Source: Acidobacteriaceae bacterium (GTDB taxonomy: Bacteria; Acidobacteriota; Terriglobia; Terriglobales; Acidobacteriaceae). From it: 40,585 nucleotides of DNA. The position numbers and the translations under genes are program-made. The stretch is taken from contig PLXP01000134.1 in assembly GCA_003151435.1 (NCBI GenBank), positions 6,048 through 46,632 of the forward strand, read 5' to 3'. The notes below the pieces were generated by a model that saw only the letters and a list, made by a program, of their open reading frames with translations, was not told the origin of the DNA and ran no database searches. This document shows positions 7,762-16,190 of this stretch, piece after piece (position 1 is the first letter of the stretch; every line of letters begins with the position of its first letter).

Positions 7762-10140
7762 TTAGTGGGAGCCGCCGGGAGCCGCAGGCAGCGTGAACAG
7801 GAATCGGCTGCCCTTGCCCGGCGTGCTCTCAGCCCAGATTCGGCCGCCGTGCTGCTCCACAATGCTGCGACAGAGGGCCAGCCCTAGGCCTGTGCCGCCC
7901 AATGCGCGAGAGTCCGACGCGTCGCCCTGCTGAAAGCGGTCGAAGATGTGATCCAGCTTCTCCGGCGCGATGCCCTGGCCCTGATCCTCGATCAGGAAGC
8001 AGACTTCGCTATCGCCTGCGCGCTCGGCGCTGAGCTGGATCAGCGTCTCGGGCTGCGAGAACTTGATGGCATTTGCCACCAGTTCATTGAGCACCTGCAT
8101 GATCCGTTCTTCATCGGCCATTACCTGCGCCGGAACGGCCTCAATGCGGAAGCTGATGTGTACCTGCGTAGCCGAGGTGTAAGCCACGTCCGCCGCGCGG
8201 CGCAGCAGATCCACAGCCTCTACCGCAGTACGGTGCAGCGGCAGCCGGCCCTTTTCCACCTTGTCGAAATCCAGGATGTCATTCACGAGCCGCACCAGGC
8301 GGTCGCAGTTGCCAATCGCCATCTCGATCATCTGGCGCTGCTTCTCCGGCCGCTTGTCAAGCGAACCGGACGAGATGAGCCCCAGCGATGCGCGCAGCGA
8401 GGTAAGCGGCGTGCGCAGTTCGTGGCTCACCGTGGAAATGAACTCGTCCTTCATCTTTCCCAGGCGCCGTCGCTCTGAAACATCCTGGAACGCCACCACC
8501 ATGCCGGAGATGTGGCCGTCTTCAATCAGAGGATTCGCGCTATATTCCACCGGAATGGACGTGCCGTCGTGGCGCCAGAAAACCTCGTCGCGCATGCGCA
8601 CGGTTTCTTGTCTCCGCATCCCCTGCAGAATCGGGCTGGTCATCCTCAAGTAAGGCGTTCCGTCGGCGTGGCTGTGGTGAATGATCTCGTGGATGTCGCG
8701 CCCGGTCAACTCGTCGGGCGTATAACCCAAAGCGCGTGCGGCTGCCTCGTTGATAAACGTGAGGCGCCCCTCCATGTCGATGCCGTAAATGCCGTCGCCC
8801 ACCGACTCCAAAATCAGTTCTCGCTGCCGTGTCGCCAGGTGCAGCGCTTCCTCCGCCTCGTGCTGCTCGGTCACGTCCACGCCGTGGTTCAGCACAAAAG
8901 GCCGCTCCCCGTGCAGTTCCATACGCCGGCTGCGGAAGGCGATCCGCCGGTAGACACCATCGCTGCGACGCACGGGCAATGCGCCCTGCCACTCGTCTTT
9001 GGTTTCAAGCGTGCGCAGGCACTCCTGAAATGCGGCTGCCCCACCCGCGTCCAACAGCTCCGTCACCGAGCGCCCGGTCAGATCCTCTACGCGATAACCA
9101 AGGGTCTCCGCAGTAAACGCGTTCAGCGAGGTCAGCCGGCCTTCCATGGAGCATGTGAAGACGAAACCGAGGCTGCTTTCGACCACTTGCCGGTAACGGG
9201 TTTCGCTTGAGAGCAGCGCCATCTCCGTCTCGCGTTGGTCGGTCACATCCTGGCCGCTCACGATCAGGTATTGGATTTCGCTGTTTGGCCCCTTCAACGG
9301 CCGGAGTGTCCAGCTGATGCGCCGGGTCAGGTCACCGGCAATCCGCCAGTCTGTCTCGTGCGGGCCAGAAACCTGTCCCGCCGCGGCTTCACGCAGCTTT
9401 GCCGCCGCCCAATGCCGGTCGTCGCCCTCCAGCACCTCTTCAACAAATGGCCGCCCAGCCGCCTCGGCCAAACTCAACCCTGTCAATTGCGCGCACGGCT
9501 GGTTCACCCGCACCACGCGCCCCGCCGTATCCAGTACCGCCACCAGCGCGGGAATCGAGTCGAGAGTTGCGGCCACGAAGCATCGTTCCATGGCCAGGGC
9601 ACGTTCCGTGCGCTGCCGCGCTCGTTGCGCCTGCTCCTGCGCCCTCATGCGGTTGTAAAGCTCCAGTCGCGTCACGATCTGGCGGCCCAGAACCTCCAAC
9701 AACGTCAAGTGTTCGCGGCTAAAATGCTTTGGCTTCCGCGCAAGAATCGCGAGCGTCCCCACCATGTGGTGGCCTGTAATCAGCGGAATTCCAGCATAGG
9801 ATCGGCAAGGCTTGCCGCCCGGAACTTCAATCCCCTCGGGAGGGAACCTCCGGTCTGCCGCCGCATCCTCTACCAGCAGCGGTTGGCCTGTCTCCACCAC
9901 CCATCGGCAGGCAGTGGCCGTGCGGTCCTGATCGGCCGCCGTAAACCCAAACCTGGATTTGAACCACAGGCGATTGAAATCAGTCCAGCCCATGTAGGCG
10001 TAGTCAGCCAGGCTCAGCACTCCGGCCAGTTCCGTCAACTCATCCAGCGCGGGATCGGGATTGCGGTCAAAGACGTCGAATTCTGACCGCGAAATCATCC
10101 TCGGAAGTTCCCCTTGCTGATAACCCTGAATCGCGCCCAT
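7762..10140 (-). CDS. Soluble hybrid sensor: GAF + three PAS domains + histidine kinase
   Basis: The 792-residue protein has no membrane segment, so it is probably cytoplasmic. A GAF domain spans about 25-165, with the typical CRSYAGIPL segment at 112-120. Three PAS domains follow at about 190-305, 315-425 and 440-560, joined by short helical linkers. The HisKA dimerisation helix carries the phospho-acceptor His573 in SHELRTP. The ATPase domain shows the N box (Asn690 in NELVANAIKFS), G1 (DQGQG near 719) and a GGTGLGLA G2 box near 748. No receiver domain or response regulator gene is next to it, so it is an orphan kinase. The PAS/GAF composition suggests sensing of a small ligand, redox state or light; no cysteine or histidine cofactor signature lets me choose. 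The stop codon is 48 bp from the end of the convergent GH2 gene. Confidence 0.9.
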   Translation of the reverse strand: MGAIQGYQQGELPRMISRSEFDVFDRNPDPALDELTELAGVLSLADYAYMGWTDFNRLWFKSRFGFTAADQDRTATACRWVVETGQPLLVEDAAADRRFPPEGIEVPGGKPCRSYAGIPLITGHHMVGTLAILARKPKHFSREHLTLLEVLGRQIVTRLELYNRMRAQEQAQRARQRTERALAMERCFVAATLDSIPALVAVLDTAGRVVRVNQPCAQLTGLSLAEAAGRPFVEEVLEGDDRHWAAAKLREAAAGQVSGPHETDWRIAGDLTRRISWTLRPLKGPNSEIQYLIVSGQDVTDQRETEMALLSSETRYRQVVESSLGFVFTCSMEGRLTSLNAFTAETLGYRVEDLTGRSVTELLDAGGAAAFQECLRTLETKDEWQGALPVRRSDGVYRRIAFRSRRMELHGERPFVLNHGVDVTEQHEAEEALHLATRQRELILESVGDGIYGIDMEGRLTFINEAAARALGYTPDELTGRDIHEIIHHSHADGTPYLRMTSPILQGMRRQETVRMRDEVFWRHDGTSIPVEYSANPLIEDGHISGMVVAFQDVSERRRLGKMKDEFISTVSHELRTPLTSLRASLGLISSGSLDKRPEKQRQMIEMAIGNCDRLVRLVNDILDFDKVEKGRLPLHRTAVEAVDLLRRAADVAYTSATQVHISFRIEAVPAQVMADEERIMQVLNELVANAIKFSQPETLIQLSAERAGDSEVCFLIEDQGQGIAPEKLDHIFDRFQQGDASDSRALGGTGLGLALCRSIVEQHGGRIWAESTPGKGSRFLFTLPAAPGGSH

Positions 10141-10445
10141 GGGCTTCCACGCACCTGTGTCTCTCCAAGTATGGGAGAAAGAAGCGCGTTTGGCTGTGCC
10201 ACAAAGGGGGGAATCTCAGGCCATGGCTTGCTACAACCTAAGTAACCGGTTTTCCCAAGTCGTTGACTGGCCGCAAATTACGAATGGATTGCGCCGCGTG
10301 TGATGCGCAGCACAAACTGGCACGGATCCTGGCGCTGAATGGAGACGATTTCTCCGATCTCCACACGCATCCGGTCCCATGCTTTCGCATATTTTGCAGA
10401 AAGCATGGGTCGACAATTGCCGGCTTACCCTCTCCAGGGGGATCC
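10141..10445. other. Intergenic region with a strong hairpin
   Basis: This 305-bp gap separates two minus-strand genes. The clearest content is the inverted repeat at 10376-10409, listed separately. A second smaller inverted repeat (GGAGA at 10341-10345, TCTCC at 10351-10355) lies next to it. A 42-codon minus-strand reading frame (10278-10406) exists but starts inside the hairpin and has no convincing ribosome binding site, so I do not call it. Any promoter of the kinase gene should be here, but no convincing -35/-10 pair is visible. Confidence 0.5.
10376..10409. repeat. Perfect 11-bp inverted repeat (hairpin)
   Basis: CCCATGCTTTC (10376-10386) is exactly complementary to GAAAGCATGGG (10399-10409). 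The 12-nt loop can add three more pairs (GCA with TGC) beyond a bulge. There is no T-run on either side, so it is not a standard intrinsic terminator. It lies 37 bp beyond the stop of the minus-strand gene ending at 10446, so 3'-end protection or Rho-assisted termination is possible. An operator for the downstream kinase gene is an alternative. Confidence 0.7.
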
Positions 10446-11015
10446 TCAGCTTCCCGCGGGCAGCTTGCAGCAATCCCCGGCGTCCGCCGGCTCGTTACTC
10501 CCGGCGTCCAGAACGACCTTCCAGTTCCCATCCGGCTGCCTGCGCCAGACGGTGATGTACCGCCCCGTGGTCGTGATGGGATTCCCGTTGGCGTCCTTGC
10601 TGTGCCCCTCGAAGTGGCCCCACGTGTAGCCCATGTCCCCCGACGGCCCCATCATCGCGTCCGTCGGAGTCCACGAAAGCTGGTAAACCTGGGGTGACCA
10701 GTTGGCAGACCTTGTGATCGCCACCTTGCCGTGCTGGGGAGGCGCTCCGTTACCCAGCGCCACGCCGTCGTCGGCAAACCAGTCGGCAAACGCCGCTCCG
10801 CCGCGCGCGGCTACGTCCTTGGCAAACCGTGCTTCCAGGTCGAATAGCAGCATCTTGCCCGGCTTCATCGTCGGATCGGCAAGAGGGTTGGGCGTGGTGG
10901 ATTGCGGCTGCGGCTCCAGCACCTGCCCTGACGCCGCTAGCGGAGAGGCACAGATCACTGTTCCGACAGACGCCACCACCGCGAACCAAAGAATTGGCTT
11001 ACAAATCTTGCCCAC
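10446..11015 (-). CDS. Secreted DUF4440/SnoaL-like (NTF2-fold) protein
   Basis: The protein is 189 residues. Residues 1-30 form a signal peptide (basic start, hydrophobic core, LAASGQ). A linker rich in P, Q and T follows, then an NTF2-like cone fold at about 55-175. The motifs are those of the DUF4440 group: an N-terminal helix with LEARFAKDVAARG, then FADDGVALGNG, and a C-terminal strand pair YITVWRRQPDGNWKVVLD. Members of this fold can bind small hydrophobic ligands or act as isomerases; no catalytic residue set is obvious here. The C-terminus contains a CC pair (DCCKLPAG). It is separated by about 85 bp from the next minus-strand gene upstream. Function is unknown. Confidence 0.8.
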   Translation of the reverse strand: MGKICKPILWFAVVASVGTVICASPLAASGQVLEPQPQSTTPNPLADPTMKPGKMLLFDLEARFAKDVAARGGAAFADWFADDGVALGNGAPPQHGKVAITRSANWSPQVYQLSWTPTDAMMGPSGDMGYTWGHFEGHSKDANGNPITTTGRYITVWRRQPDGNWKVVLDAGSNEPADAGDCCKLPAGS

Positions 11016-11099
11016 GATTGCACACTCCCCTGATGCTCCACCAAGCCATCCTACAATGCTCGCCGCGCGGTGACAGCCTGCGATGCCGGCCCACTTCCG

Positions 11100-11537
11100 C
11101 TACAGCCTGTAAATCGCGATGATGGCGACCAGAGTTAACAACGCCATGATGATTACCGCCGTGTTCAGGTCAACCTTGAAGGTTCGCCCGAAGAGTCTGA
11201 CGTTTGCCGGAGGGATTCCGTTCGGATCGGAGAGAGCTCCGCCGTAGATTCTGCGACCGATCAGCGGTGCGAAGAAACCTGCCATCGGGACCGCTGCCAT
11301 CACGGCCGCCAGGTAGAATCGCTGCTCCTGGAATGGCCCGTAGAACAGGACGAGAGCTACCTCAAGCAGCGCCAGCAGGGCCATGTTCGCTGCCTGCCAC
11401 ACAACGTGAAACCGGGCGTGCGCAGTCCACAAGGGGTTAGTGGCGTGAGTACGGTTCAGGTCGACCGCGATGGTTCCCAGGCCTTGCAGGCCACACAGAA
11501 GGGCCAGCGAATCGCGAGCAAACGCCAAATGAGTCAC
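11100..11537 (-). CDS. Small four-helix membrane protein of unknown function
   Basis: The protein has 145 residues starting from GTG at 11537. That start is preferred over an in-frame TTG at 11555 because GGAGGA (11544-11549 in complement) lies 6 nt upstream of it. Four hydrophobic segments can be seen at about 8-25, 48-68, 78-98 and 122-142. Conserved-looking features are DLNRTHATNPLWTAHARFHVVWQ after the first helix (DLN, THA, ARFH) and polar, probably extracytoplasmic, loops. I recognise the general pattern from uncharacterised bacterial membrane proteins but cannot assign a function. The stop lies 84 bp before the DUF4440 gene start on the same strand, so co-transcription is possible. Upstream are the two-component genes. 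Confidence 0.75.
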   Translation of the reverse strand: MTHLAFARDSLALLCGLQGLGTIAVDLNRTHATNPLWTAHARFHVVWQAANMALLALLEVALVLFYGPFQEQRFYLAAVMAAVPMAGFFAPLIGRRIYGGALSDPNGIPPANVRLFGRTFKVDLNTAVIIMALLTLVAIIAIYRL

Positions 11538-11582
11538 AGCACTTCCTCCGCGCAACTCGAGTTCGCCAGGTGTGTCGCGAAA

Positions 11583-13052
11583 TCACTTCGATCCGGACAT
11601 CACCGCGACAGGGAAATGCGCCCCCTCACGGGGCGCCAGCGGAAGGCTTATCGCGATTTGCGCGCCGCCTCCCTGGCGATTGGATGCGGAAACAGTGCCC
11701 CCATGCGCCCTCACGACGGCCTCAACGAACGCCAGGCCAAGCCCGTGGCCATTGGATTCCCGACCCTTCACACGCCGTTCGAACAGGTGAGGACGGATCT
11801 CGTCCTCAAATCCCGGTCCATTGTCTTCCAACACCAGCGAAGCCGCTCCATTCTTGGGCTCAAGCCGTATCGACACTCTGCACCCCGCGGGGAGATGCTT
11901 GAGTTCGTTGTCAAAGAGGTTCGCAATCATCCGGTGAATCAGCGCCGCGTCTGCCACAATCTTTAGCGGGCCGCCGCTCGTGAGGCTCACGCGCAGGGTC
12001 TTGTCTGACATCGAAGGCTCATAGAGATCGATCATCGCTCGCAGCAGTTCGTCCATGTCGATCTCGCTCGGAGACAACCGAAGCGCATCCGCCTTGGCCT
12101 CGGCAACATCCAGCGACTTGTTCAGAAAGTCGGTCAGGCGATCCAGTTCTTCAATCGCGCAGACAATAGGCTCGGCCTGTTCGCCATCCCGCGCCGTGGA
12201 GAGCGATGTTTCCAGCTTTCCGCGGATCGCTGTCAGCGGGCTGCGCAAATCGTGCGCCAGCGAATCCGTAATGGTGTGCAACTGGTGCATCGAGTTTTCA
12301 ATGCGGTCGAGCATGTGGTTGAGTGTAAGTGCAAGTTGCGCCACTTCGTCGTTGCGCATGGTGGTGGGCACGCGCGTATTCAGGTCTGTGCTTCCGATTC
12401 TTGATGCGGCTTCCGTGATTCCGCGCACGTGGCTCAACATCCGTCGCGTGGTGAAGAACACAATCAGAAATCCGAGAAGAACCAGCAGCAGCCACAGAAC
12501 AAAAAACCGCAGGCGAAGACTTCTGAGCACGCGAAGCTCGTCGCGTTCAGACAGGCCGAGATAGATGCGTGTACCATCGCCGATCTTGGTCGACGCCACG
12601 CGAAAAGGCACCCCGAATCCGCTCACACGAACGTCGACAGGCCGGTCTGAAACGACGCTGGTTGCCTGAATAGCCTTCAGATCCGCCGCGCCATTTCCCG
12701 TGCCAACCCACAGCTTGAGTGAGCCGTCGAGCCCTGTCTGCAGAAAAAAGACGGAGTCGTTCGAGTTGCTCTCCGACGGCAGCTTGTTCGGCACTTCCTT
12801 GCCGGCCAACTCTGCAACCTCGCCAACCACGCGGTCGTACAACGCGTCCTTGGGAGTGCGCTCAGCCACGTCTCCCAGCACCTCTACCTCTCCCGAGAGC
12901 CACGCATCGCTGCGCCTCTGAATATCGTTGGCAACAAAGCTCTGCAGGAATACGAAGGCCAGCATGGTGCCGCACGCGAATGCAAGGGTCGCCCACAGCG
13001 AGATGCGCCACGCAGCGCTGCGCATCACCGGCTTACTTGTCTTTGAGGACAT
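11583..13052 (-). CDS. Membrane sensor histidine kinase (CusS-like, HAMP domain)
   Basis: The protein has 489 residues from the ATG at 13052, chosen over a GTG at 13061 because GCGAGG lies about 8 nt before the ATG. TM1 is at about 18-38, an extracytoplasmic sensor domain at 39-181, TM2 at 182-200 and HAMP at about 200-255. The HisKA helix carries His267 in AHDLRSP. The ATPase domain has NLFDNELKH, DNGPGFED and a GHGLGLA G2 box. This layout matches the heavy-metal/copper sensor kinases (CusS/IrlR type), but the sensor domain has no clear metal-ligand cluster, so the signal is unknown. The gene overlaps the 3' end of the response regulator gene by about 20 bp; the pair is translated together. 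Confidence 0.9.
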   Translation of the reverse strand: MSSKTSKPVMRSAAWRISLWATLAFACGTMLAFVFLQSFVANDIQRRSDAWLSGEVEVLGDVAERTPKDALYDRVVGEVAELAGKEVPNKLPSESNSNDSVFFLQTGLDGSLKLWVGTGNGAADLKAIQATSVVSDRPVDVRVSGFGVPFRVASTKIGDGTRIYLGLSERDELRVLRSLRLRFFVLWLLLVLLGFLIVFFTTRRMLSHVRGITEAASRIGSTDLNTRVPTTMRNDEVAQLALTLNHMLDRIENSMHQLHTITDSLAHDLRSPLTAIRGKLETSLSTARDGEQAEPIVCAIEELDRLTDFLNKSLDVAEAKADALRLSPSEIDMDELLRAMIDLYEPSMSDKTLRVSLTSGGPLKIVADAALIHRMIANLFDNELKHLPAGCRVSIRLEPKNGAASLVLEDNGPGFEDEIRPHLFERRVKGRESNGHGLGLAFVEAVVRAHGGTVSASNRQGGGAQIAISLPLAPREGAHFPVAVMSGSK

Positions 13053-13710
13053 AGCCCACACCTCGCAAGGTTCGTATCAGCGGTTGTTGCCCCTTGCCAT
13101 CCACCTTTCCCCGCAAGCGATAGATGTGTACGTCCACCACGTTGGTATCCGGCTGGATCCGCATTCCCCACACCTGGTCCAGGATCATCGAGCGAGTGAC
13201 AACGCGCCCGGCGTTGCGGCAGAGATATTCGAGGAGAACAAACTCCTGCGGTGTCAGTTGCAAATCCTGGCCCGATCGCAAAGCCTCCCGCCGCAGCAAA
13301 TCCAGCTCGAGATCCTGAACGCGCAGCCGCGTGGCTTCGCTGGGTTGAGGGCTGTTGCGCCGGATCAGATTGCGCAGCCGCGCCAGCAGCTCTGCCAATG
13401 CAAAGGGCTTGGTCAAATAATCGTCCCCGCCTTGCTCCAGGCCTCGCACACGGTCATCGACTGACCGCCGCGCCGACAAAATCAGCACCGGCGCCCTCAC
13501 TCCCATCTGCCGCAGACGCAGAATCAGGGTGATGCCGTCCTGGTCCGGAAGCCCAAGGTCGACAATCAGAACGTCATAGACGCCGTCGGCGGCGAGTCGC
13601 TCCGCAGTTTTCCCGTCCGCCGCAGCCTCCACCTGATACCCGGCTTCTTCAAGTGAGCAGCGAAGAAAGCTTTGTATATCCACTTCATCTTCAACCAGCA
13701 GGAGCCGCAT
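13033..13710 (-). CDS. OmpR/PhoB-family response regulator
   Basis: The protein is 225 residues, the usual length. The receiver domain (1-115) has the acidic pair at Glu7-Asp8, phospho-acceptor Asp51 (IVDLGLP), and Lys101 in the TKPF motif. The C-terminal winged-helix DNA-binding domain (about 128-222) shows LTPQEFVLLEYLCRN, the recognition-helix region TNVVDVHIYRLRGKVD, and the closing RTLRGVGYVLKD hairpin. It is the partner of the overlapping histidine kinase. No obvious pair of direct repeats of OmpR type was found just upstream, so autoregulation cannot be judged. The neighbouring operon at 14140 runs the other way and could be a target; that is inference only. Confidence 0.93.
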   Translation of the reverse strand: MRLLLVEDEVDIQSFLRCSLEEAGYQVEAAADGKTAERLAADGVYDVLIVDLGLPDQDGITLILRLRQMGVRAPVLILSARRSVDDRVRGLEQGGDDYLTKPFALAELLARLRNLIRRNSPQPSEATRLRVQDLELDLLRREALRSGQDLQLTPQEFVLLEYLCRNAGRVVTRSMILDQVWGMRIQPDTNVVDVHIYRLRGKVDGKGQQPLIRTLRGVGYVLKDK

Positions 13711-14139
13711 GACGGAATCTTAGTGTATGCACCGCAACTTTTAATGGAACATTTCGTGCCGGCACACCTTTTTCGCGTCCGGCAGCATGAACGCTTTGTC
13801 ATTCTGGCTTGGGTATGACGTCATCTTCGGGCGGTAAGCTAACGGCTATCCGCACACACACTTGGCGTACCTTCCGGCACAAGTATGCACCCAACCGGAA
13901 ACAGTCGCATCTAGTGCATAGGCCACTTTGTCGTTTGAACAACGACCGATAGCTCGATCAAGGTAGAAGATGAACAAATCGTCATCGAATGAAGCTCGAT
14001 TCATCGCTTTCCGAAGCTGGTGTCGGTTCGTCTCACTTAGTAAGTAAACGGGCAAGGGCGACCGCAGAGCCGCACGACCCAGGCGAGTCGCTTCTCCACC
14101 GGCAAGATTGCCCGCAACCGAATAGAAACGAGGACCAGC
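13711..14139. other. 429-bp divergent intergenic region
   Basis: This gap lies between the response regulator gene (minus) and the polyprenyl synthase operon (plus), so it must hold both promoters. A perfect 10-bp palindrome ATGACGTCAT sits at 13815-13824 and is a possible operator. I see no unambiguous -35/-10 pair. A 69-codon minus-strand frame (13846-14055) has no ribosome binding site or recognisable motif and is not called. The sequence is less GC-rich than the flanking genes. Confidence 0.5.
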
Positions 14140-15081
14140 GTGCCAGCGGCCCCCACTATGGATTCATTGGAAACCAGATCTTTCGCGGATGCTTTCAGCG
14201 CCTCTTTGCCGCTGCCGCGCTCGCTCGATCCCCACTTCGAAGAAGCGCTTCGCCATGTGCTGGATAATCCCGGCAGCCTGGTTCGCCCACGGCTGGTCTA
14301 CCAGGTGGCGATGGCGTATGGGCTCGACCCGGCGCACGCCCAGGATCTCGCCATTGCGCTCGAGTGTTTTCACACGGCATCGCTGCTGTTCGACGATCTG
14401 CCGTGCATGGACAACGCGCAGGAGCGGCGCGGCGCACCGTGCGCTCACATCGTCTTCGGAGAAGCGGGAGCCATCCTGTCCGCACTGGCCCTCATCAATC
14501 GCGCGTACGCACTCTCATGGCGCGCCATCGGTGCTTGCCCGCAGAGCCGCCAGCCGCAGGTCCTGGCGTATCTCGAACAGCGTCTCGGCGTCGATGGCCT
14601 GCTCAACGGCCAGAGCCTCGACCTCCACTACTTCGGCCTGCCGCACAACCGCGAAACTACTGAACTGATCGCGCGGGGCAAGACCGTTTCGCTGATCCGG
14701 CTCACCCTGGTTCTTCCCGCCATGCTGGGCAACGCCTCCCCGCGCGATATTCAACTGCTTGAGCGCATCGCCATGTTCTGGGGCCTCGGCTATCAAATTG
14801 TCGACGACCTCAAGGACGTGCTGCAGAACACATCGCAAACCGGCAAGACCGCGGCCCGCGACATCGAGCTCGACCGCCCCAACATCGCCGTGGCCATCGG
14901 CACTCGCAACGCCGTTCAGCGTCTGGCGCGCTTCATCGCTCTAGGGGACAAGACCATGCGTCGACTGCTACGATCACGACCGGCCCTGTTTTTTCTTGAC
15001 AGTCTTCGCAGAGACTTGGACCAGGAACTTGCGCGGGTCACTCAGAGTGCGTGCAAGTTAACGGAGGGAGACCGGCTTTGA
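14140..15081 (+). CDS. Trans-polyprenyl diphosphate synthase (FPP/GGPP synthase family)
   Basis: The 313-residue protein starts at GTG 14140, which has GAGGA 5 nt upstream; an ATG at 14158 is the alternative. It condenses isopentenyl diphosphate with an allylic diphosphate. The first aspartate-rich motif is D85-D86-LPCM-D91, the long DDxxxxD form, and the second is D222-D223-LK-D226 in QIVDDLKD. Residues 4-5 before the first motif are small (Ser, Ala), compatible with a product longer than C15, though chain length cannot be fixed from this. The usual RRGKP after the first motif reads RRGAP, and the usual GDAL is replaced, so it is a divergent member. It heads a seven-gene run and its stop overlaps the next start as TTGA. 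The operon context suggests a dedicated isoprenoid rather than a housekeeping role. Confidence 0.88.
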   Translation: MPAAPTMDSLETRSFADAFSASLPLPRSLDPHFEEALRHVLDNPGSLVRPRLVYQVAMAYGLDPAHAQDLAIALECFHTASLLFDDLPCMDNAQERRGAPCAHIVFGEAGAILSALALINRAYALSWRAIGACPQSRQPQVLAYLEQRLGVDGLLNGQSLDLHYFGLPHNRETTELIARGKTVSLIRLTLVLPAMLGNASPRDIQLLERIAMFWGLGYQIVDDLKDVLQNTSQTGKTAARDIELDRPNIAVAIGTRNAVQRLARFIALGDKTMRRLLRSRPALFFLDSLRRDLDQELARVTQSACKLTEGDRL

Positions 15082-16190
15082 TTTTCGTCAGGCTCGTCTG
15101 GACGAATCTGCAGAGGCATCGTATCCGGTCATTGATCAGCGTCGCCGGAATCGCTTTCAGTGTTGCGGCCATGCTCACGGTCGTGACCATCCTCCAGGGC
15201 GCCATCGGCATGTTTTCCGGCATCCTTTCCAGCGATAGCGAAATCATCGTCTTCGAGCGCAACGTCTCCGATCTCTTCTTCAGCAGCGTGCCTCAGAGCG
15301 CGGCGGACGCCATCACGAAATGGCCGATGGTGTCGCACGCCGACCCCGTGTTGTTCGGCGTCGTCTCCAGCGCCAGCAACCCCATCATCACGTGCTTCGG
15401 CGTCACTGCCGAAGACCCGCGCATGCGCAAAGCGGTGTGGGTCGCGGGTGATCGCGCCAACTTCGGCCAACACGCCGACGACGTTGCCCTGGGCGAGCGA
15501 GCGGCAGAGTTCCTCGGCGCTACGCTCGGAAGTCATGTGCCCATCGGGCACGCCACCTTCCACGTCATCGGCATCGTGAAAACCGCCAACGGGTTTGAAG
15601 ACGGCGGTGTATTCATGCCGCTCGCCTCCGCGCAAAACTTCTTTCACAAACAGGGCTCTTCCTCCGTGATCACCATCAAGCTGCGCAACAAAGACGACGT
15701 CGCAGCCTTTAAAGGCATGGTGAAATCGAACTACTCAAACCTCGTCGGGCTTGAGAATGCGGAGTTCAACCGCTCGTACTCGCAATTCAAGATACTGAAA
15801 GCCACCGCATGGGCGGTAGGCGGTTGTGGATTGTTGCTGGGCGGGTTCGGCGTGGCGAACACCATGATCATGTCGGTATTTACGCGCATTCGCGAAATCG
15901 CCATCCTGCGCGTCAACGGATTCTCGAATGTGCAGATCGCAAGCATGATCTTTGGCGAATCTGCGATGGTGTCGCTGCTGGGCGCGGTTGCGGGGTTGTC
16001 CATCGGGACATGCTTTTTGTACGCCTTGAAGCTGGTCCCCGCGCTGCACGGCTATGTCGACGTCACCATCCGCCCGATGATTCTGCTGATTGTGATCGTG
16101 CTGGCGCTGCTCACAGGAGTCGCGGGTGCGCTCTATCCAGCCTTCTATGCCATGCGTATTCGTGCGGTGGAGGCGCTTCGCTTCGAATGA
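15078..16190 (+). CDS. MacB/FtsX-type ABC transporter permease
   Basis: The protein has 370 residues from TTG 15078, supported by GGAGGGAG 7 nt upstream and a TTGA overlap with the preceding stop. The topology is that of MacB-like permeases: TM1 at about 15-45 (RSLISVAGIAFSVAAM), a large extracytoplasmic domain at about 46-240, then three C-terminal helices. The last part holds the coupling region ANTMIMSVFTRIREIAILRVNG and ends ALYPAFYAMRIRAVEALRFE, typical for the family. These permeases act as mechanotransmitters or extract lipids and lipoproteins from the membrane rather than forming a channel. The ATPase follows with an ATGA overlap. Its place between an isoprenoid synthase and a cytochrome module suggests a hydrophobic or membrane-bound cargo; that is inference. 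Confidence 0.9.
   Translation: MIFVRLVWTNLQRHRIRSLISVAGIAFSVAAMLTVVTILQGAIGMFSGILSSDSEIIVFERNVSDLFFSSVPQSAADAITKWPMVSHADPVLFGVVSSASNPIITCFGVTAEDPRMRKAVWVAGDRANFGQHADDVALGERAAEFLGATLGSHVPIGHATFHVIGIVKTANGFEDGGVFMPLASAQNFFHKQGSSSVITIKLRNKDDVAAFKGMVKSNYSNLVGLENAEFNRSYSQFKILKATAWAVGGCGLLLGGFGVANTMIMSVFTRIREIAILRVNGFSNVQIASMIFGESAMVSLLGAVAGLSIGTCFLYALKLVPALHGYVDVTIRPMILLIVIVLALLTGVAGALYPAFYAMRIRAVEALRFE

Noticed and set aside
10195..10265. Cyclic-di-GMP riboswitch suggested by GCC/GGC and GGTTAC pieces
   Set aside because: The pieces are in the wrong order and the conserved core is absent on both strands.
10278..10406. 42-codon minus-strand reading frame beginning inside the 11-bp hairpin
   Set aside because: No ribosome binding site, the start codon is buried in the stem, and no recognisable motif; treated as chance.
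13846..14055. 69-codon minus-strand reading frame in the divergent gap
   Set aside because: No ribosome binding site, no domain, and composition typical of noncoding sequence.
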